NCBI GenBank assembly: GCA_965240325.2
Contig: OZ251234.1
Location: 62,001 to 126,000 of the forward strand
Direction of reading: 5' to 3'
From: Rebecca billardiae RCC1528
Taxonomy: Eukaryota; Haptophyta
DNA: 64,000 nt
The notes below the pieces were generated by a model. That model was not told the DNA's origin, did no database searches, and saw only the letters and a list, made by a program, of their open reading frames with translations. The position numbers and the translations under genes are program-made. Positions 21,559 through 31,933 of this stretch are shown here, piece after piece. Numbering within the stretch: position 1 is the stretch's first letter; every line of letters begins with the position of its first letter.

Positions 21559-22296
21559 GCCGATCACGCCGGCCTGATCGCCGGGCTGGCCAAGCTACGG
21601 CCGTACCGGAGTGCCCGCTGGTGGGCGGCGCGGGGCCTCGCGATCGCGCGGATCGCCGATCCGAAGACGTCACATCGAGCAGAGACGATCGCTGCAGTGC
21701 TACGCGTACCGCGCTGCCTACGCGCGAGACCGTCCGCGTGACGATGAGCCACCGAGTGACCGACGCGGCCGGATGGCGGCTGCGGCATTGCGCAGTGATG
21801 ATCGCCCGCGACTATCGGGCTCGGCGAATCGTCTGATCTGCTACGAGGCGGTGGACATCGTCATCAGCGCGCAGTCATCATCATGTCATCAGCATCAGTC
21901 GTCGCGATTGATACTCATTCACATTGCGAGTGCTCCTGGCTCAGTGGCTCAGAGAGACTGACTCAGTCTCAGACGGACAGAGTCCGAAGGCTGCGCGCCC
22001 GACTCGCCAGCGGCCGCCGCCCGGGCGGCGCCGCGGTCACTCCGGTCCACGGATGCAGTGCCCGTGTAGCCAGCCATCAGCAGCATCATTCACTCTTCAG
22101 CACGACGCCAGCGATGAGCGGGCGCCGCGGCGCCGCCCTCGTCCAAAACTCCAAATGAGGCAAAACGGTGTCATCAATCAATCAATCAGTGCATCACACG
22201 GCCACCGGCTTCGACGGGACCCGGGGGCACCCCGCCCCCGCTCCGCACGCCACGCCACCCCCGCCATGCGTGTGCCCAGCGCAGCCGCGGCGGCGC
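21559..22296. other. Convergent intergenic region
   Basis: Lies between the 3' ends of the CPBP (plus) and PCMT-like (minus) genes. Mixed composition, a few GACTGACTCAGTCTCAGA-type short inverted words near 21955-21975, no supported gene. Confidence 0.5.
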
Positions 22297-23686
22297 TCAC
22301 TCGGAGGGCGGGCTCGCCGGGTGCCCGGCGCTTGGCGCGCCGTCGTCCGAGCCCACGAGCCGGCGGCGCACGCGGTGGCGCGCAAACCAGCGCATGCGCG
22401 AGAAGACGGGCGAGGGCGCGTGCGGCGGCGTGTGGTCGTCGACCGAGGGCGGGGCGGCGTCGTCCTCCTCGTCCTCGGAGGCGAAGAGGAGCGCGGCGCG
22501 GTGCGGCCCTGCGAAGCTGGGTGGCGCGGAGGGCTGCGCGCGCGCGCAGGGGTGCGCCGAGGCCGCGGGCGCAGCCGTGTCAGCCGCCAGCCGAGCCGCC
22601 GCGGGGCGGGGCGGCGCGCGCGCTCTCGGGCGCGGCGCGGCGCGGCGCGGCGCGACGCACCGCCTCGGCCTCCGCCTCGGGCTCGGGCTCCGCCGCGGCG
22701 GAGGCAGCGGTGCTGCCTTCGGCCGCACTCGACGCCCCGCCCTGCTGCCGCCCCGCGCGCCCCGCCTCCGCCCCTCCCGGCTGCGCGCTCGGCTCGAAGG
22801 CGTAGAAGGGGAGTGAGCCCAGCACGCGCAGCAGCAGCTCTGCGGGCAGGGCGGACAGCGCGCACTCGCGCTGGGAGCCCGCCCAGAGCACGCAGCGCAC
22901 GGCGGCGCGGAAGCGCGGCGGGAAGCGCGCGTGCGTCTCGCACGACCACGCCAGCGGCTGCAGCGCGAGCGGCGGCAGCGCCTTGAGCGCGCCGCTGCCC
23001 GGGTGGCGCAGCGGGGCGAACTGGACTGGCTGGAGGCGCGAGACGGAGAAGCCGTCTTCAGAGGTGCGCACCACCTTGACGAGGTACTGGTGGCCGCCGC
23101 CGTACGGCTCGTCGTCGTCCGCGTCGAACGGGCCGACCAGCACGCCGCCCACGCGCAGCAGGCGGAAGAGCGCGCGCGCCTCCCTCGGCGCGGCCGCGGA
23201 GATGTACACGCGGTCGTACGCCATCGAGGCGTGCACCGCCAGCTGGTACGCGTTGGCGCAGAAGAACTCGAGGTGGTCGGCGGAGCGGCGGGCGGCGAGC
23301 GAGCGCGCGAGGTCGACCAGCTCGGGCTGCGCCTCCACGCCGTGGTTCACCGTGTGCGGCCCCGCGAGCAGCGCGACGACGGTGGAGAGGTAGCCGGTGC
23401 CAGAGCCGAGGTGCAGGAACGAGTGGCCCTCGCGCACGTCCAGCGCCTCGAGAGCGGAGGCGTAGATCGAGGGGGCGGAGAGGTGCACCACGCCGAGCTT
23501 CACCGGCATGTCCGAGTAGTTCAGGTCCGCGCGCTCCGTGCCCACGTACTCGCCGCGGTCGACCGCGAGGAGCGCGCGCGCGATGTGCGCCGAGCTCAGC
23601 GTGCCGTCGCCCTGCAGCCGGCGCACCATGGCCTCGTTGGAGTGCTCGCGCTGGTCGATGCAGCCGATCAGGTCCATCAGGTGCAT
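22297..23686 (-). CDS. PCMT-domain protein (PCMTD1/2-like) with a C-terminal box
   Basis: Two exons, 23686-22661 and 22533-22297 (GT-AG), give 420 aa. The N-terminal 200 residues are a protein-L-isoaspartate methyltransferase domain: DLNYSDMPVKLGVVHLSAPS, the SAM-binding FLHLGSGTGYLSTVVALL, then NHGVEAQPELVDLAR and LFRLLRVGGVLVGPF. The short conserved N-terminus (MDLIGCIDQREHSNEAMVRRL) is like that of PCMTD proteins rather than bacterial Pcm. At about residues 290-315 LSALPAELLLRVLGSLPFYA has the look of an F-box/SOCS-like helix pair; animal PCMTD proteins bear a SOCS box that recruits a ubiquitin ligase. The tail ends in an acidic SEDEEDD stretch. Methyl transfer or a damage-receptor role in ubiquitination are both possible. 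Confidence 0.82.
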
Positions 23687-24127
23687 GCCGACCGGGGGGC
23701 GCTGGCGGCGCTGGCGTGCGGCGGTGGCGGGAGGCGCGCGCTCGGCGGGGGGCCGCGGGGACGTCCGAGGGGGCTTTCCGCTCCCGGCTTGTTCGGGTGG
23801 GCGGGCGTCCGCGCTCGGAAGGCCGTCCAACTCGGAAACTCATCACGGCGAGGCGCCGGTTGGCCCCCCCTCTGTTGGCCGGCGGCGGCGAACGAGGGGG
23901 CGCCGTTGCACTCAGGGCGACGATTCCCGCGCGCACCCACCTCTGTGGCTCAACTTTGCGGCCGGAGTGACCGGACGACGGGAATGACCGCTCATGTCCA
24001 GGCCCGTACGCACGGACGCACGGCAGTGACGACGAGATGCCTGTCGTCCAGCCGAGCGCGGCGCGTGCGATGCACGTGTGCTCGCTGTGCGCATCATCGG
24101 CGGCGCGGGCGGGTGAGGCCGCGTCGC
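23687..24127. other. 5' flank of the PCMT-like gene and 3' flank of the EsV-1-7-like gene
   Basis: No independent gene is supported. GC-rich proximal half; less GC-rich around 23970-24110. Confidence 0.5.
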
Positions 24128-24728
24128 TCACTCGACTCCTCCGAGCTGCGCGGGCTGCGCACCGCCACCGCCATCCGCGCAGGGGCGGCGCCGCGCCCCC
24201 TCGAGTGCCGCCTCCGCAGCCTCTGCGCGCAGCTCGGCCTCGCGCTCGCGCTTCGCGCGTAGCACCGGTGCGAATGCCGCGAAGAGCTCGGCCTCGCGCT
24301 CGTCTAGCGCCGACACCACGCCGCGCAGCCCGTCGTGCACCAGCGACACCTCCGCCGCAAGCGCCGCCGCGTCCACCCGCCGCTCGCGCGCGCGCGCGGA
24401 GAGCGCGCGCGACGCCGCGTGCGCTCGCCCCATCTGCTCGAGCCGCCACGTCCGGATGTGCGCTCCCTGCGGCGCCGGGCCGGTCAGCGCCTCGAGCGCG
24501 AGGGATGCGGCGGCTTCCTCCGCGTCTGGCGCCAGCGCGCATGCGTGCGCGTGCGAGACCGCCGCTGGTTGCCCCGCCAGCGCCGCCCTCGGATCTGCAG
24601 CGGCGGCCGCCGGCGCGAGCGCTGCGGACACCGCCGCCGCCGCAGGCAGCCCGGGGACCGAAGGCACCGCTGCCCGCGGCGAGGCCAGCGCGCCCGGCGT
24701 CCGCACAGCTGCCGGCATCGGCGCCGGA

Positions 24729-24761
<33 letters not shown>

Positions 24762-26377
24762 TCTGCTGCTGCTGCTGCTGCCTCTGCTGCTGCCTCGGGA
24801 TGCGGAGGAAAATTGTGCGCGACGGGCGCCGCATGCGCCGCGGCGGCGAGCGCGGCGGCGGGTCGGCATGCAGCGGCGACGCTCGCCCCCGCGCGCGCGC
24901 TCGACGCTCCGGCCGGCGCGGCCTCGGGCGGCGGCGCCGCGGGTGCGCGCAGCGCAGGCAGCGCTGGCGCCCAGGGCAGCCGCACGCGCAGGGTGAAGCA
25001 CGCCTCCTGTGGCGCACGCTCCAGCAGCGTGTACCCCAACCGCGCGGCGCGCTGCTCGAGGGGCTGCGGCTGCGGCAGCAGCGTGCACAGCACGTCCGCC
25101 TCCTGAAGGCGCAGACCCGACGGTGCGGAGGCGGAGCCCGCCCCCTTTCCCTCCCTTTCAGCCTCCTGCCTGCCGAGCAGCCACCACTCAGGGCCGCGCT
25201 GCACGGCGGAGGGCCACTTTCCCAGCCGGCGCACCGTGTACTGCAGGCGCTCAGAGCCCGGAAGGAGCGCCGCGTCGATGCGCAGCTGGCTGCCCGACAC
25301 CCTCTTCCTTTGGTCGTCGTTGCCTGCAAAGTGCGCCCGCCCCACGCGCACGCTCTGCCCCGCGCGCGCTGGCAGCAGGATCGGTCCGGACTGCTGCGCC
25401 CCGGACTCTGGCCCGGCCACGTGCTCGAGCCGCGGGCTGCACTCCGGGTAGAAGAGGCGCTCGTGGCGCACGTCCACGTCGGGTGTGTGCGAGAGGTGGT
25501 GCAGCACGCGCCCGCGCACCACCTCCAGCCGCTCCTGCCACGCCGCCTCGCAATCGGCCGGGATTTGTGCCGCGCGACCCGCCGCGCGCGCCTCGGTGCA
25601 GCCGCACTCGCCCGGCGCGGCGGCCGCGCAGCAGCGCGGGTCGAAGCGGAGGAAGACGACGGGGCGCGCGCCGAAGACGCCGACGAATCGAGAGGCGCGG
25701 CTCACGCGCGCCTCCTCCGGCTCCGCCGCGCGCGCCTCCTCCGCGCACTCGAGCGCCAGCACGTGCGTCTCTGCGTCCAGCAGCCACGTGCACGGACCAG
25801 CAGAAGCGCACGCCGTGCCGGGAGCGGCGGGCGGCGTGTCGGGCGTGGGCTCGACGTGGCGCCACGCGTCCGAGCCCACGAGCAGCCTGACCAGCCACGC
25901 GTGCAGCTCGCGCTCGCGCGCGCCGAGCCCCGCGGGCATCGCGCCGTCTGGCCCTGCGCGGTCAAGTGCGCAGCCGCTGCAGCACGTGCCGTCGGCGCAC
26001 CGCCGGTTGGCGCGCACCCGGAAGCACGCGCTGCATGTCGGGCCAACGACGTCCTCGAGCTGCTCCCGTGTGGCTGCCATGTGTGTGCTTGCGCACGCCT
26101 CGCACCAGCGCGCGCTGGAGCTCGGCCCGCCCACCGGCCCGTATCGCGGGACCTTTGCGCACGGCGCCGCCGCCCCGCCGCCGCCGTCGCCGCCGCCGCC
26201 TCTGCAGCGCTTGCGCGCGACGTTCTCGAGCTGCTCGCCTGTGGCTTCCGTGTGCGCGCGCGCGCAGCGCACGCAGAAGCGCGCGCTCGAGCTCAGCCCG
26301 CCGACAGGGCCGTAGCACGCCGCGGCTTGGCATCCGTCGCGCTCGCAACGGCGGTACACAGCAGCGCCTTCCACCAT
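24128..26377 (-). CDS. EsV-1-7-like Cys/His repeats plus nuclease-like region
   Basis: A 749-aa protein, no intron needed. The N-terminus holds two to three zinc-binding-type repeats, the first with CERDGCQAAACYGPVGG followed by ARFCVRCARAH, the second with PRYGPVGGPSSSARWCEACA; a C-rich segment CSACFRVRANRRCADGTCC follows. The C-x4-C, (Y)GPxG and FCxxxxxH spacing resembles EsV-1-7 repeats of brown-algal regulators and algal viruses. Residues about 150-260 (WLLDAETHVLALECAEEAR, then RPVVFLRFDPRCC) resemble the restriction-endonuclease-like region that follows such repeats in some algal and giant-virus proteins, where the pattern is D-x(n)-E-x-D with an IRFNPD strand. Here the acidic residues are partly changed. 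A long Ala-rich, CTG-repeat-coded region and a C-terminal coiled coil follow. Function unknown. Confidence 0.6.
24727..24792 (-). repeat. Interrupted (CTG/CAG)n tract
   Basis: Repeated CTG triplets broken by CCT; in the minus-strand protein frame they encode a poly-Ala stretch with occasional Glu. The tract is coding and may vary in length between strains. Confidence 0.8.
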
Positions 26378-26457
26378 CGGCAGGCTGCGTCGCAGCCAAA
26401 CGGCGCAGCGGCGGTCGCCAGAGTCCGGGCCGCCTGGTCGGCAGGGTCGCTTGCTTG
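26378..26457. promoter_or_regulatory. 80-bp bidirectional promoter region
   Basis: Separates the start codons of the EsV-1-7-like gene (minus) and the Vma22-like gene (plus). The distance is so short that the promoters or leaders must overlap unless one start codon is misplaced. Confidence 0.45.
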
Positions 26458-27327
26458 ATGGCGGCCACGATGCCCGTGCGCGGCCGAGCGGAGGTGTGCG
26501 CCGAGCTGGATGACGCGGTCGTGGCGTGCGTGGAGGCGCTGCAGCGCTACCTCGACCTGCAGGTGGTGATCAGCGACGCCTTCAAGCGCGGCCACCTCAA
26601 CCTCGCGCGCACCCGCACCGCCGCCAGCATGCCCGGCCCGTTCAGCGACAAGTTCCCGAGCGAGCTCGAGGCGACCGCGCTCGTGCGCGTCTTCGAGACG
26701 TCGAGCGGCGAGCTCGAGCTGAGCGTGGCGGCGCGCCCGGCCGACGGTGCGGCCGCGGACGCCAAGCCCACCGCGCGCACGACGCCCGGCGCCAGCCTGC
26801 CCCCCATCGGCGGCGCGCACCTGGACGCGGCCACGCCTGGGCCCAACAGCGTGGGCGTGCTCGTGGGCAACATGTGCACGTTCGAGGACGAGCGCGGGGT
26901 GAACCACGTCTCGTCCGTGCAGTCGAACGTCAGGTTCGCGCCCGGCGGCGTGAGTGGCGTGCAGGCCGCCACGTTCGCCGCGCTGGTCGCCGAGGGCACC
27001 GCGCGCGAGGCTGCGGCGGCAGGGGGCGGCGGCGACAGCGGCGGCCGCGCGCAGAGCTCGCTCGACACGCCCGTGATCGACGCCCCGCGCGTGCGCGCGC
27101 CGCCGCGGCAGCACGACCCGATCAAATGGTTCGGCGTGCTCGTGCCCCCGCCGCTGCGCGACGCGCAGCGCGTCTTCGAGCGCGCGCTGCCCACCACGCT
27201 CGAGCTCGCCGCGGCCTCGCTCGCCGTCGCAGCCGCGCGCGAGCGCGTCGAGGCGCTCACGCGCGAGCGTGACCTCACTGACCAGCCCGGCGCGCAGCCC
27301 GGCGCGGCGGACGGCGCGGAGGCATGA
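26458..27327 (+). CDS. V-ATPase assembly factor, Vma22/CCDC115 family
   Basis: A 289-aa protein. The N-terminal helix (CAELDDAVVACVEALQRYLDLQVVISDAFKRGHLNLARTR) and the hallmark C-terminal region DPIKWFGVLVPPPLRDAQR, followed by a helix LPTTLELAAASLAVAAARERVEAL, are characteristic of Vma22/CCDC115. This ER-Golgi factor works with Vma12 and Vma21 homologues to assemble the Vo sector of the vacuolar proton pump. The middle is low-complexity. Two Met codons lie at the start (MAATMP); the first was taken. Length is above the usual 180-200 aa because of the Ala/Gly-rich insert. Confidence 0.85.
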   Translation: MAATMPVRGRAEVCAELDDAVVACVEALQRYLDLQVVISDAFKRGHLNLARTRTAASMPGPFSDKFPSELEATALVRVFETSSGELELSVAARPADGAAADAKPTARTTPGASLPPIGGAHLDAATPGPNSVGVLVGNMCTFEDERGVNHVSSVQSNVRFAPGGVSGVQAATFAALVAEGTAREAAAAGGGGDSGGRAQSSLDTPVIDAPRVRAPPRQHDPIKWFGVLVPPPLRDAQRVFERALPTTLELAAASLAVAAARERVEALTRERDLTDQPGAQPGAADGAEA

Positions 27328-27641
27328 CAGCGGCGGGGTGGGGTCGCGCAGCTCGCCGTGCCCGTCAGCGGGGGCGCACGCAGTCACCGCTCTGATGGGC
27401 GGCTCCGCCGCGGCTCGACCAGCAGCGCATGAGTGACAATGCTGAGAGTACATCTATCACCGACATGGCCGCGGACGCGGTGGCCGACAGACGGACTCGG
27501 AGGCCCGTGGCCGTGCGCGCCGCGTCTGAGGTCGTCCAGGCCCGTCCAGCCAGCATGTGCTGGGCTGATGGCCTTCAGATGAGTCGGATGATGACGACGC
27601 TGATGATGACAGACGGCGCGGTCGCTGACGATGATATTATA

Positions 27642-27811
<170 letters not shown>

Positions 27812-27841
27812 TCTGACGCCTGCCCGTTGCATACCACGTCG

Positions 27842-27844
<3 letters not shown>

Positions 27845-27877
<33 letters not shown>
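27845..27877. repeat. (TA)n microsatellite, short block
   Basis: Second TA run, 34 bp downstream of the long one. Confidence 0.93.
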
Positions 27878-27882
<5 letters not shown>

Positions 27883-28374
27883 TATTTAGTCCGGGGTGAC
27901 CAGGACTATCGTCGGGCGCCGGCGGAATATATCGTCGGTCGATCGATCTGCTGTAGTCTGTTAGTGTTCGGATCTGCATGTTTGAAATACTATATATATA
28001 CCGGACGTACGACGATTCAGCAGGATTCGCGACTGCTACTCACGGACAGTGACACGCGTCACACGCCACACGGCCACACGGCCACACGGCCACGGGCACG
28101 GCAGTGCGCGCGCATGATTTGTGCCCGCGATTGGCGCGACTACTGTGCAGGCAGCTGTGGCACGACCAGCGGCGTGGCACTACGCCCGCGGCTCCGCGGC
28201 CCGGCGGCCGCGGCCCGCGTCTCACGTCGCGCACGGCGGCGCTTCGTTTGCACGGAGGTATGCTCATCAGAACCACCAGCTGCAGCATATCAGCAGCAGC
28301 AGCTCGAGTCCAGCGGTCGGGTCGCGCATGCGAGCCGCACAAACTGCTCCCAGCCGCGCCCGTGGCAGCCCGCC

Positions 28375-29664
28375 TCACTTGCCGAGCGCTTCGCGCAGCA
28401 GCTCCGTCTCGCGCGCCACGGCGGCGGCAAACGGCAGCGGCTGCGACGCCGCGCCGGTCGGCCCTGGCTGCTGGCCCGCGGCGCGCGCGAGGGCGGCCTC
28501 CTCCAGCGCGCGCAGGCCCTCGCGCACGCCCTCGGCGGCGGCGGCTGAGCGCGCGGCGCGCGCGAGCCCGCCCTTGAGCGCGACGCCGCGCCACAGCCGC
28601 CACAGCTCGGCGCTGCCAAAGTCGCTCGGCCCCGCGCCCGGCCGCGCGTCCTCGCCGAAGCCGAAGCGCTTGTAGCACGCGCTCAGCGGGTTGCTCGCGG
28701 CTGTGAAGAGGTGTGAGCACTCGCCGGGGCGGAGCCAGGAGAGCTGCGAGCCGGTGGAGCAGAAGCCGTGCGCGTCTCGGAAGCAGATGCCGCTGTCCTC
28801 GTCGCGCAGCACCGACGCCTGCCACCCGAGCCAGCCACGCGCGTCGTCGGCGCCGAGCGCGCCCGAGCGCGCGCGCTCGAGGACGGCCGCGGTGTGCTGA
28901 GCGCCCGCGCGCTCGCGGCCGCGCGGCTCGAGGCTCGAGTGCGCGCGGCCGCCGGCCTCGAGCGCGGCCTTCCAGTCGAACGGCGCGCCGCCGTCCCACC
29001 AGCCGCGCGCGCGGCACAGCGCGTGCAGCCCGTCCGAGACGGCCAGCGCCCCGGTCCGGATCGAGAGTCCGTTGGAGATGTTGCGCGCGCAGCCCGCCGC
29101 CACTCGCTCGAGCGCCCAGTGGCGCACGCCGGCCGTCTCGAGCACGTACGCCTCGGTCGCGTCGGCGAAGAGGAAGCCGTTCTCGTACGTCCACCCGCCG
29201 CCGTCGTCCGAGCACGCCCCGCCCTGCCCGTGCGCCTCGAGCAGCGCGCAGCACACGTCGGCCGCCTCGCGTGCCGTCGGCCCGCGCTCGAGCGCCAGCC
29301 GCAGCAGGTCCATGCCCAGCAGCCGCGGCTCGTCGCCGAGCTCGGCAGCGAGCAGGCTGTGCACCGCCTCGTTGCCGCCGACCACGCCGTGCTCGTTCGC
29401 GCCCATCTCGCAGCCCCACAGCCAGCTCGGCCGCGAGAGCACCACGCCGAGCGTCGAGGGTGCCTGCGCGATCTCAACGTGCGTGCACCGCACGCGCGAG
29501 CCGGGCGCGTGCGTCGCCGGCGGCACGAAGACGACCTCGTGCTCCTCTTCGGACGGGCGGTCCGAGTTCTTGCCGAAGAGCGTGCACGCCGGCCCGCCCG
29601 GCCCGGCGACCACGACGAACGTGTCGCACGAGCGCGGCGGTGGGCGCTGCGCCGAGCTCGCCAT
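28375..29664 (-). CDS. Secernin-like Ntn-hydrolase (peptidase family C69)
   Basis: A 429-aa secernin homologue. The start of the conserved region is SCDTFVVVAGP with the likely nucleophile Cys, followed by LFGKNSDRPSEEEHEVVFVP, VRCTHVEIAQ, VVLSRPSWLWGCEMGANEHG and VVGGNEAVHS, all diagnostic for secernins. Further matches are YVLETAGVRHWALERV, ARNISNGLSI and DAHGFCSTGSQLSWL. In Ntn hydrolases the Cys must become N-terminal by processing; here it lies about 14 residues after MASSAQRPPPRS, so removal of a short propeptide is expected. A Met 30 bp upstream would add ten hydrophobic residues. Peptidase activity of secernins is not well established. Confidence 0.9.
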   Translation of the reverse strand: MASSAQRPPPRSCDTFVVVAGPGGPACTLFGKNSDRPSEEEHEVVFVPPATHAPGSRVRCTHVEIAQAPSTLGVVLSRPSWLWGCEMGANEHGVVGGNEAVHSLLAAELGDEPRLLGMDLLRLALERGPTAREAADVCCALLEAHGQGGACSDDGGGWTYENGFLFADATEAYVLETAGVRHWALERVAAGCARNISNGLSIRTGALAVSDGLHALCRARGWWDGGAPFDWKAALEAGGRAHSSLEPRGRERAGAQHTAAVLERARSGALGADDARGWLGWQASVLRDEDSGICFRDAHGFCSTGSQLSWLRPGECSHLFTAASNPLSACYKRFGFGEDARPGAGPSDFGSAELWRLWRGVALKGGLARAARSAAAAEGVREGLRALEEAALARAAGQQPGPTGAASQPLPFAAAVARETELLREALGK

Positions 29665-29957
29665 GATCGAGAGCGCGCCGACGACGACGAGCATGGACGG
29701 CCGGCCGGATCGGCGGGTTCGCGATATATTCTTGTACTAATTCTTGTACTAATTCTACATTGAAAGACACTGCTAGTAGTGTAATACAACGCGTCCGCCC
29801 CCGGCCGCGGGGCGGACCACTGCGCGGCTGACGGGGCGTTCTGAAGCCGCGCCGCGCGCTCGTCCACCCGGCCACTGCGCTTCAGCCGCATTGTGCTGCT
29901 GTCATTGATCTGTTGACGACACTGACAGAGTTCTAAGCCATCGCCTGCCATCAGAGG

Positions 29958-30566
29958 CTACCGACGCTGCGACTGCTTCGCTTGAAGCAGCTGTCGTGAC
30001 GCTGGCAGCATGGCCGCTGTCTGATTGAGCAGCGCGTGCATGCCGTCACGGCTCTCAGCTCGCGAGTAGCCGGATGCATCGGCATACTCATGGCAGACGG
30101 TCGTTTTGATCATCGTGCGCCACCGCCAGTCCGCGGCCTGCGACGCCATGGTCGCCGCAACGGCGCTACCACGCGGTCGCCCGGCGGCTGGCGGCAGCGA
30201 TGGGCAAAGTGGGCTCGGAGAGCCGTCAGCCTCGTTCGGGATGGCAAAGCAGCTCCGCTTGAACGCGATGATAGTGCGCGCCGGGATGTGCGTCGATGAA
30301 GGCCCATACCACGAGAAGGAGTTGCACCTGGGCCCGCACTTGTGAAAGATCCGCTGGCCAATCACGTCGTCAAAATGCCACGGGCCGACGGACAGGTCCG
30401 ATCCCCTTGGCGCGCATCCGTCGACGAGCACAAAGTTGCGCGCGTAGCCGGTGCTCGTGCGCGACACGGGGGTCAGGCAGCCGAAGATCACGAGCGCCGC
30501 GCCAAAGACGAGCAGGACCACCACCCCAGCAGTGCCCCCCGCGCACGGGATTGGCAGAGCCGCCAT
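29958..30566 (-). CDS. Signal-anchored small protein, unknown
   Basis: A 202-aa protein beginning MAALPIPCAGGTAGVVVLLVFGAALVIFGCL, a signal anchor or uncleaved signal peptide, followed by a luminal/extracellular-type part containing NFVLVDGCAPRGSDLS, GPWHFDDVIGQRIFHKCGPRC and CFAIPNEADG with several cysteines. The C-terminal third is polar. No known family is recognised. It diverges from the SDE2 gene with 110 bp between start codons. Confidence 0.5.
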   Translation of the reverse strand: MAALPIPCAGGTAGVVVLLVFGAALVIFGCLTPVSRTSTGYARNFVLVDGCAPRGSDLSVGPWHFDDVIGQRIFHKCGPRCNSFSWYGPSSTHIPARTIIAFKRSCFAIPNEADGSPSPLCPSLPPAAGRPRGSAVAATMASQAADWRWRTMIKTTVCHEYADASGYSRAESRDGMHALLNQTAAMLPASRQLLQAKQSQRR

Positions 30567-30676
30567 CGCCACTCTGAACTCTCTGATTCCCGCCGAGTGC
30601 GACGACCGGCCGTCGCCACCAACCAGAAGGGCCAAGGCCCAGGCGCCCTCGCCCCGGCCCCCTCCGCCTCTCCGCC
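30567..30676. promoter_or_regulatory. Divergent promoter interval
   Basis: 110 bp between opposing start codons of the signal-anchored protein gene and SDE2. Confidence 0.4.
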
Positions 30677-31531
30677 ATGAGCCTGCTCGTCACGCGGCTC
30701 GACGGCTCGACGCTGTGCGTCCGCACGGGCGGCAAGCCCATGGGCGTGTCGGCCCTGATGGAGGCCATCGCCGACGCCGAGGGCGTGCCGCCGTCCGAGC
30801 AGCGCCTCGTGCGCGGCGGCAAGGAGCTGCGCGCGGGGCCGGGCGAGCCGCTGCTGAGCGGGCCGCTGCCGCCCGTCACGCTGTGCCTGCGCATCTGCGG
30901 TGGGAAGGGCGGGTTCGGCGCGATGCTGCGGGGCAAGGCGCTCGTTGCCGGCCAGAAGAAGACCACCAACTTCGACGCGTGCCGCGACCTGAACGGCGTG
31001 CGGCTGCGCGCGGTGCAGACGGAGAAGCGCATCGCCGAGTGGCGCGCGCAGCAGGAGAAGAAGGCGCGCGCGCGCGGCGCGGCGGGCGGCGCGGCGGCGG
31101 GCACGCGGCCGGCCGCGGCGGGCCTCGCCGACGCCGCCGGCTCGGCCTCCGCCGACGCGTCCGCCGCCTTCGACCTCGACGGCTACTACGAGGCGAACGA
31201 GGCGAAGCGCGAGGGCACCGCGTCCGCGGTCGCGGCCGGGCTCAGGGCGAAGCGGCAGCGCGACGAGCTGGAGGAGACGGTGCGCGAGGCGGCGGCTCTC
31301 GAGGGCGCGCCGGTGGGGCTCGCCGCGGGCGCGCCCGCGGGCGCGCCCGCGCAGGCACTCGCCGGCGGGGCCGCCAAGGCGGCGCGGGTCGGGCCCGCCG
31401 CCGCGGCCGCCCCCGGCTCGACCGCCGCGCGCAAGGCGCCGGCTGCGCCGCCCGCGACGGCGTGCGCGAGCAAGTGGACGGTGCTCGACGAGCCGTCGTC
31501 CGGCGACGATGACGACTCGGATGAGGAGTAG
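30677..31531 (+). CDS. SDE2: SDE2-type ubiquitin-fold protein
   Basis: A 284-aa protein. The N-terminal 75 residues form a ubiquitin-like domain ending at CGGKGG, the invariant processing site of SDE2 proteins; cleavage after GG by a deubiquitinase exposes Lys. The conserved SDE2 domain follows: [30 protein letters not shown] and [14 protein letters not shown]. The remaining half is Ala-rich and ends in [18 protein letters not shown]. In fission yeast and animals SDE2 acts in intron-specific splicing, telomere silencing and the replication stress response, and its cleaved form is removed by the N-degron pathway. Length and domain order match the family; the call is firm. Confidence 0.92.
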   Translation: MSLLVTRLDGSTLCVRTGGKPMGVSALMEAIADAEGVPPSEQRLVRGGKELRAGPGEPLLSGPLPPVTLCLRICGGKGGFGAMLRGKALVAGQKKTTNFDACRDLNGVRLRAVQTEKRIAEWRAQQEKKARARGAAGGAAAGTRPAAAGLADAAGSASADASAAFDLDGYYEANEAKREGTASAVAAGLRAKRQRDELEETVREAAALEGAPVGLAAGAPAGAPAQALAGGAAKAARVGPAAAAAPGSTAARKAPAAPPATACASKWTVLDEPSSGDDDDSDEE

Positions 31532-31933
31532 GGCCGCCCGCGGCGAGGGCCGTCGGTGGGCTGTTGATCACCACTGAGACTGTCGCCGGCGCATGAAGCC
31601 AACTTACTGTCCGGTGCCAAGCGTTCGGGCGCGCCCATCCGCCCAAGCTGCCTAGTCCGGGCAGACGGGCGAGAATGCCGGTTGGAGATCTTGACAGTGA
31701 CGAAGTTTCGACCCCCTTTCTGCCGGCTACCATAGTAGCACGGCACGCGCACCGGACGCGCCACACGGTGGCAGCCGCGTCCACTCGGCTCGATGACGCC
31801 AGCGAGCCGGGGCTGCGGGCGCGGAGGATGAGTCGGTTGGTCAGGCGCACCGGTGCAGGCAGTTGCCCCTGCCCCCAGCACCACACACGGCGTCCGCCTG
31901 CTCGCGCTCGTCTCGGGCGCTGCACGCGTCGAC
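31532..31933. other. Spacer between SDE2 and the SANT gene
   Basis: About 400 bp of 3' flank and promoter for two same-strand genes. No further feature is supported. Confidence 0.5.
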
